Assembly: GCF_900964775.1 (NCBI RefSeq)
Contig: NC_041809.1
Location: forward strand, 27,663,338 to 27,727,337
Source: Scleropages formosus
Taxonomy: Eukaryota > Chordata > Actinopteri > Osteoglossiformes > Osteoglossidae
Direction of reading: 5' to 3'
Length of the DNA stretch: 64,000 nucleotides
Made by a program: the position numbers and the translations under genes. Shown piece after piece: positions 61,941 through 64,000 of the stretch (positions within the stretch are counted from its first letter, which is position 1; each line of letters begins with the position of its first letter). Below the pieces are notes generated by a model. The model was not told where the DNA came from. It saw only the letters and a program-made list of their open reading frames with translations, and did no database searches.

Positions 61941-62696
61941 TGGACCTATGATATGTTTAGGCTTTAATCTTGCGCGTTTTCAAGACTTTCGCGAGCGCCC
62001 TGTTCCCAGCTGTCTTCACAGCAGGTCAGTTTCAAGGGGATTTATAATTTATTTTTGAGCACTTCAGTGGTTCTGGAATGAGCTTTCATTGAGCACAGGA
62101 CAAACTCGTCCTCCTGACCCAACCTGTTGGACTCTGAGTCCAGCTTCCACCGTGAATTTTTGTACCTGTGCCTCCTGTACACTGGGTTCAGTGACCCTGT
62201 GGTCCCCCAGCTGCAGTGGTGTCATTGCACAGAAGGTAGTCTGCATATTCAGGGTGATAGAGCACACTTCTCTTGATGAAACACATGTTCTAGTGTAAAT
62301 TATTTTTTTCTCACCCGTAATGCCAAAGTCAGACTCTTAGTCGAAGGCTTGTACTAGATCATCCGTAACATTTTACGTAATTAGGAATGTGTGCTTGCAT
62401 TTTAAAATAAATGTAATAATTGTTTTACGTTATTACATTTAAAGTAAGTTAATAATACTAAAAACACATAAAAAATAAAAATATGTATTCTGAAGAATTG
62501 CAGTTCAATGATAAATATAAAAATGCTTGCACTGGGATCTCGTGTTGCTAATGTTAGAGTAAAAAAAAATTCAAAGCTAGATTTTTTTCAGTTAATTTCT
62601 TAATTTTAATTTGATTTTGTTTATTCTCAAAAATTCGTTTAAAATATGTATTTTGTATGTGGGACTGTATTCATTTAGCTCTCTTTTACATTTAGC
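61941..62696. other. spacer: nothing recognised
   Basis: AT-rich from 62380 on. Short ORFs at 62064-62298 on both strands are not convincing. Confidence 0.4.
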
Positions 62697-62925
62697 AATG
62701 ATGGCATGGTGATGCAGCAGGTTGTCTTTCCACCTTATAGAACCTTTGCTGTTTGGGTGTGGGTTCGAATCCAGTTCACTTTGTCTGGAGTTTATGTGGG
62801 GTTCCTCACAGTGCTCTGGTTTCCTCTCACCAACCATTCAGGGTCATGCAATTCAGGTGAACTGAGCACTCTAAACTGCTTACTCCAGTAAGGCCTATGG
62901 TATATGCACTGGTGAATTAAAAAGC
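62697..62925 (+). repeat. V-SINE-like SINE, diverged
   Basis: ATGGCATGGTGATGCAGCAG, B box GGTTCGAATCC, TCTGGAGTTTATGTGGGGTT, TGCTCTGGTTTCCTCTCACC; 3' end short. Confidence 0.6.
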
Positions 62926-63327
62926 TCAGACCACAGTTAATTACATGATTTACCCAAAAATACCAACATAATCTGAAAATGTCAGTGGTTCTCTAGTACT
63001 GTAAAATTAATTTTGCAATAAAATTTGTAGAATTAACCTTTCATTTCAAAACAACTCATTTAAATCAGTTAAATGTACTTGATGTAGATGCTTTGAACAC
63101 GAGTGATTTGTTTGTGCAGATATTCCTTGAAGCACCTGCTTTGTATAGTTTCTATGAAAGAATGAGGCCATGAAACTATATGAACAAGAGGAAACGCACT
63201 GGAGGAGAAACCAAATGTTCTGACTTGTGAACGTTTTAGTTTTAGTGAAGTATGACAGTCACACCAAGAACAAATGATTGCTGGGTACATTTGGTGTGGA
63301 ATTTGAGAAAGAACTGGTAATAGAAGA

Positions 63328-63542
63328 GGGGGGGGGGGGGGGGGGGGGGGTGCGGTGGCACAGCGGGTTTGGCCAGGTCCTGCTCTCCGGTGGGTCTGGG
63401 GCTCAAGTCCTGCTTGGGGTGCCTTGCGATAGACTGGCGTCCAGTCCTGGGTGTGTCCCCTCCCCCTCCAGCCTTGCGCCCTATGTTGCTGGGTTAGGCT
63501 CCGGCTCACCCCGACCCTGCTTGGGACAAGTGGCTTCAGCCA

Positions 63543-63580
<38 letters not shown>
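63328..63580 (+). repeat. TG-tailed SINE with G-run head and target-site repeat
   Basis: A G-run at 63328-63350 precedes TGCGGTGGCACAGCGGG; GGCTCAAGTCCTG; GGGACAAGTGGC; (TG)n to 63580. TAATAGAAG flanks it on both sides. Confidence 0.9.
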
Positions 63581-63582
<2 letters not shown>

Positions 63583-64000
63583 ATAGAAGTATTGCCAGCT
63601 GGTAATAACTCGGGCTGAAGATGGCCACAGGTATGTATGGTAATTTAAAATGGATCTTCTTATTTGTGAATGTTAGGGTAAGTATAGGCTGCCTACCTCT
63701 CACAGATATGTTGTGATTAAACAACTGGGAAGGAAAAACTGTGGTACAAAACAATATTTTGTCAGCAGCTCCTGGGGCAGTCAGGTGATTGGGAGGTGCT
63801 ACAAATGGTTAGGGTTTGCTGGTCTCCACCCATTGTAGCTCATCTCAGATGTTTCGGTACCCTGGGTAGTTGGAGCGGGGAACAAGATTATTATCACATT
63901 TACCACAGTGGCAGACAACAGCAATGAAAGTAACTTCACTCACTAATTATTACAGACTATTCCACAGTTTTAGGGGCTCTATGACAAACTTCCTACCAGC

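Overview
This window is vertebrate nuclear DNA, almost certainly from a teleost fish. The genes have short exons and long introns, an actinodin (fin-fold collagen-like) gene is present, and teleost-type retroposons are dense. The commonest repeat is a tRNA-derived SINE ending in (TG)n, with about 16 copies. It resembles a family I associate with early-branching teleosts such as bonytongues, but I cannot fix the species.

Layout. (1) 314-6383, minus: AP4M1, the mu subunit of the AP-4 adaptor, complete in 15 exons. (2) 8345-16702, plus: remains of MCM7, the usual divergent neighbour of AP4M1. Its E2F/CCAAT/E-box promoter and three N-terminal exons survive in damaged form, one C-terminal exon survives, and the helicase core is gone. 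(3) 16908-18101, plus: a microRNA cluster that looks intact, with a miR-17/20/106 member, miR-93, a miR-19 member and miR-25. In other vertebrates the mir-106b/93/25 cluster lies in a 3' intron of MCM7. Here the protein gene has decayed while its intronic microRNAs survive, which is the most interesting feature of the window. (4) 24854-26314, plus: an actinodin gene. (5) 27980-32229, minus: COPS6 (COP9 signalosome subunit 6), complete in 10 exons. AP4M1-MCM7-COPS6 is the order seen around human 7q22. (6) 32596-36952: four tRNA genes, Leu-TAG(+), Thr-AGT(-), Ser-GCT(-) and Leu-AAG(+). (7) 37457-44156, plus: VAMP2 (synaptobrevin 2) in five exons with a start codon split by intron 1, followed by a long 3' UTR. 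The VAMP2-tRNA pairing recalls human 17p13. (8) 49000-64000: a repeat-rich stretch with SINEs, the 3' end of an L2-like LINE, LTR-like fossils and a few unidentified coding-like segments, but no gene I can name.

The genes are housekeeping (vesicle coat, signalosome, tRNAs), synaptic (VAMP2) and fish-specific (actinodin), and they do not form one pathway. The functional argument concerns the MCM7 relic: a cell-cycle promoter and a first-exon splice donor remain upstream of the microRNA cluster, as expected if the old gene now serves as a non-coding microRNA host.
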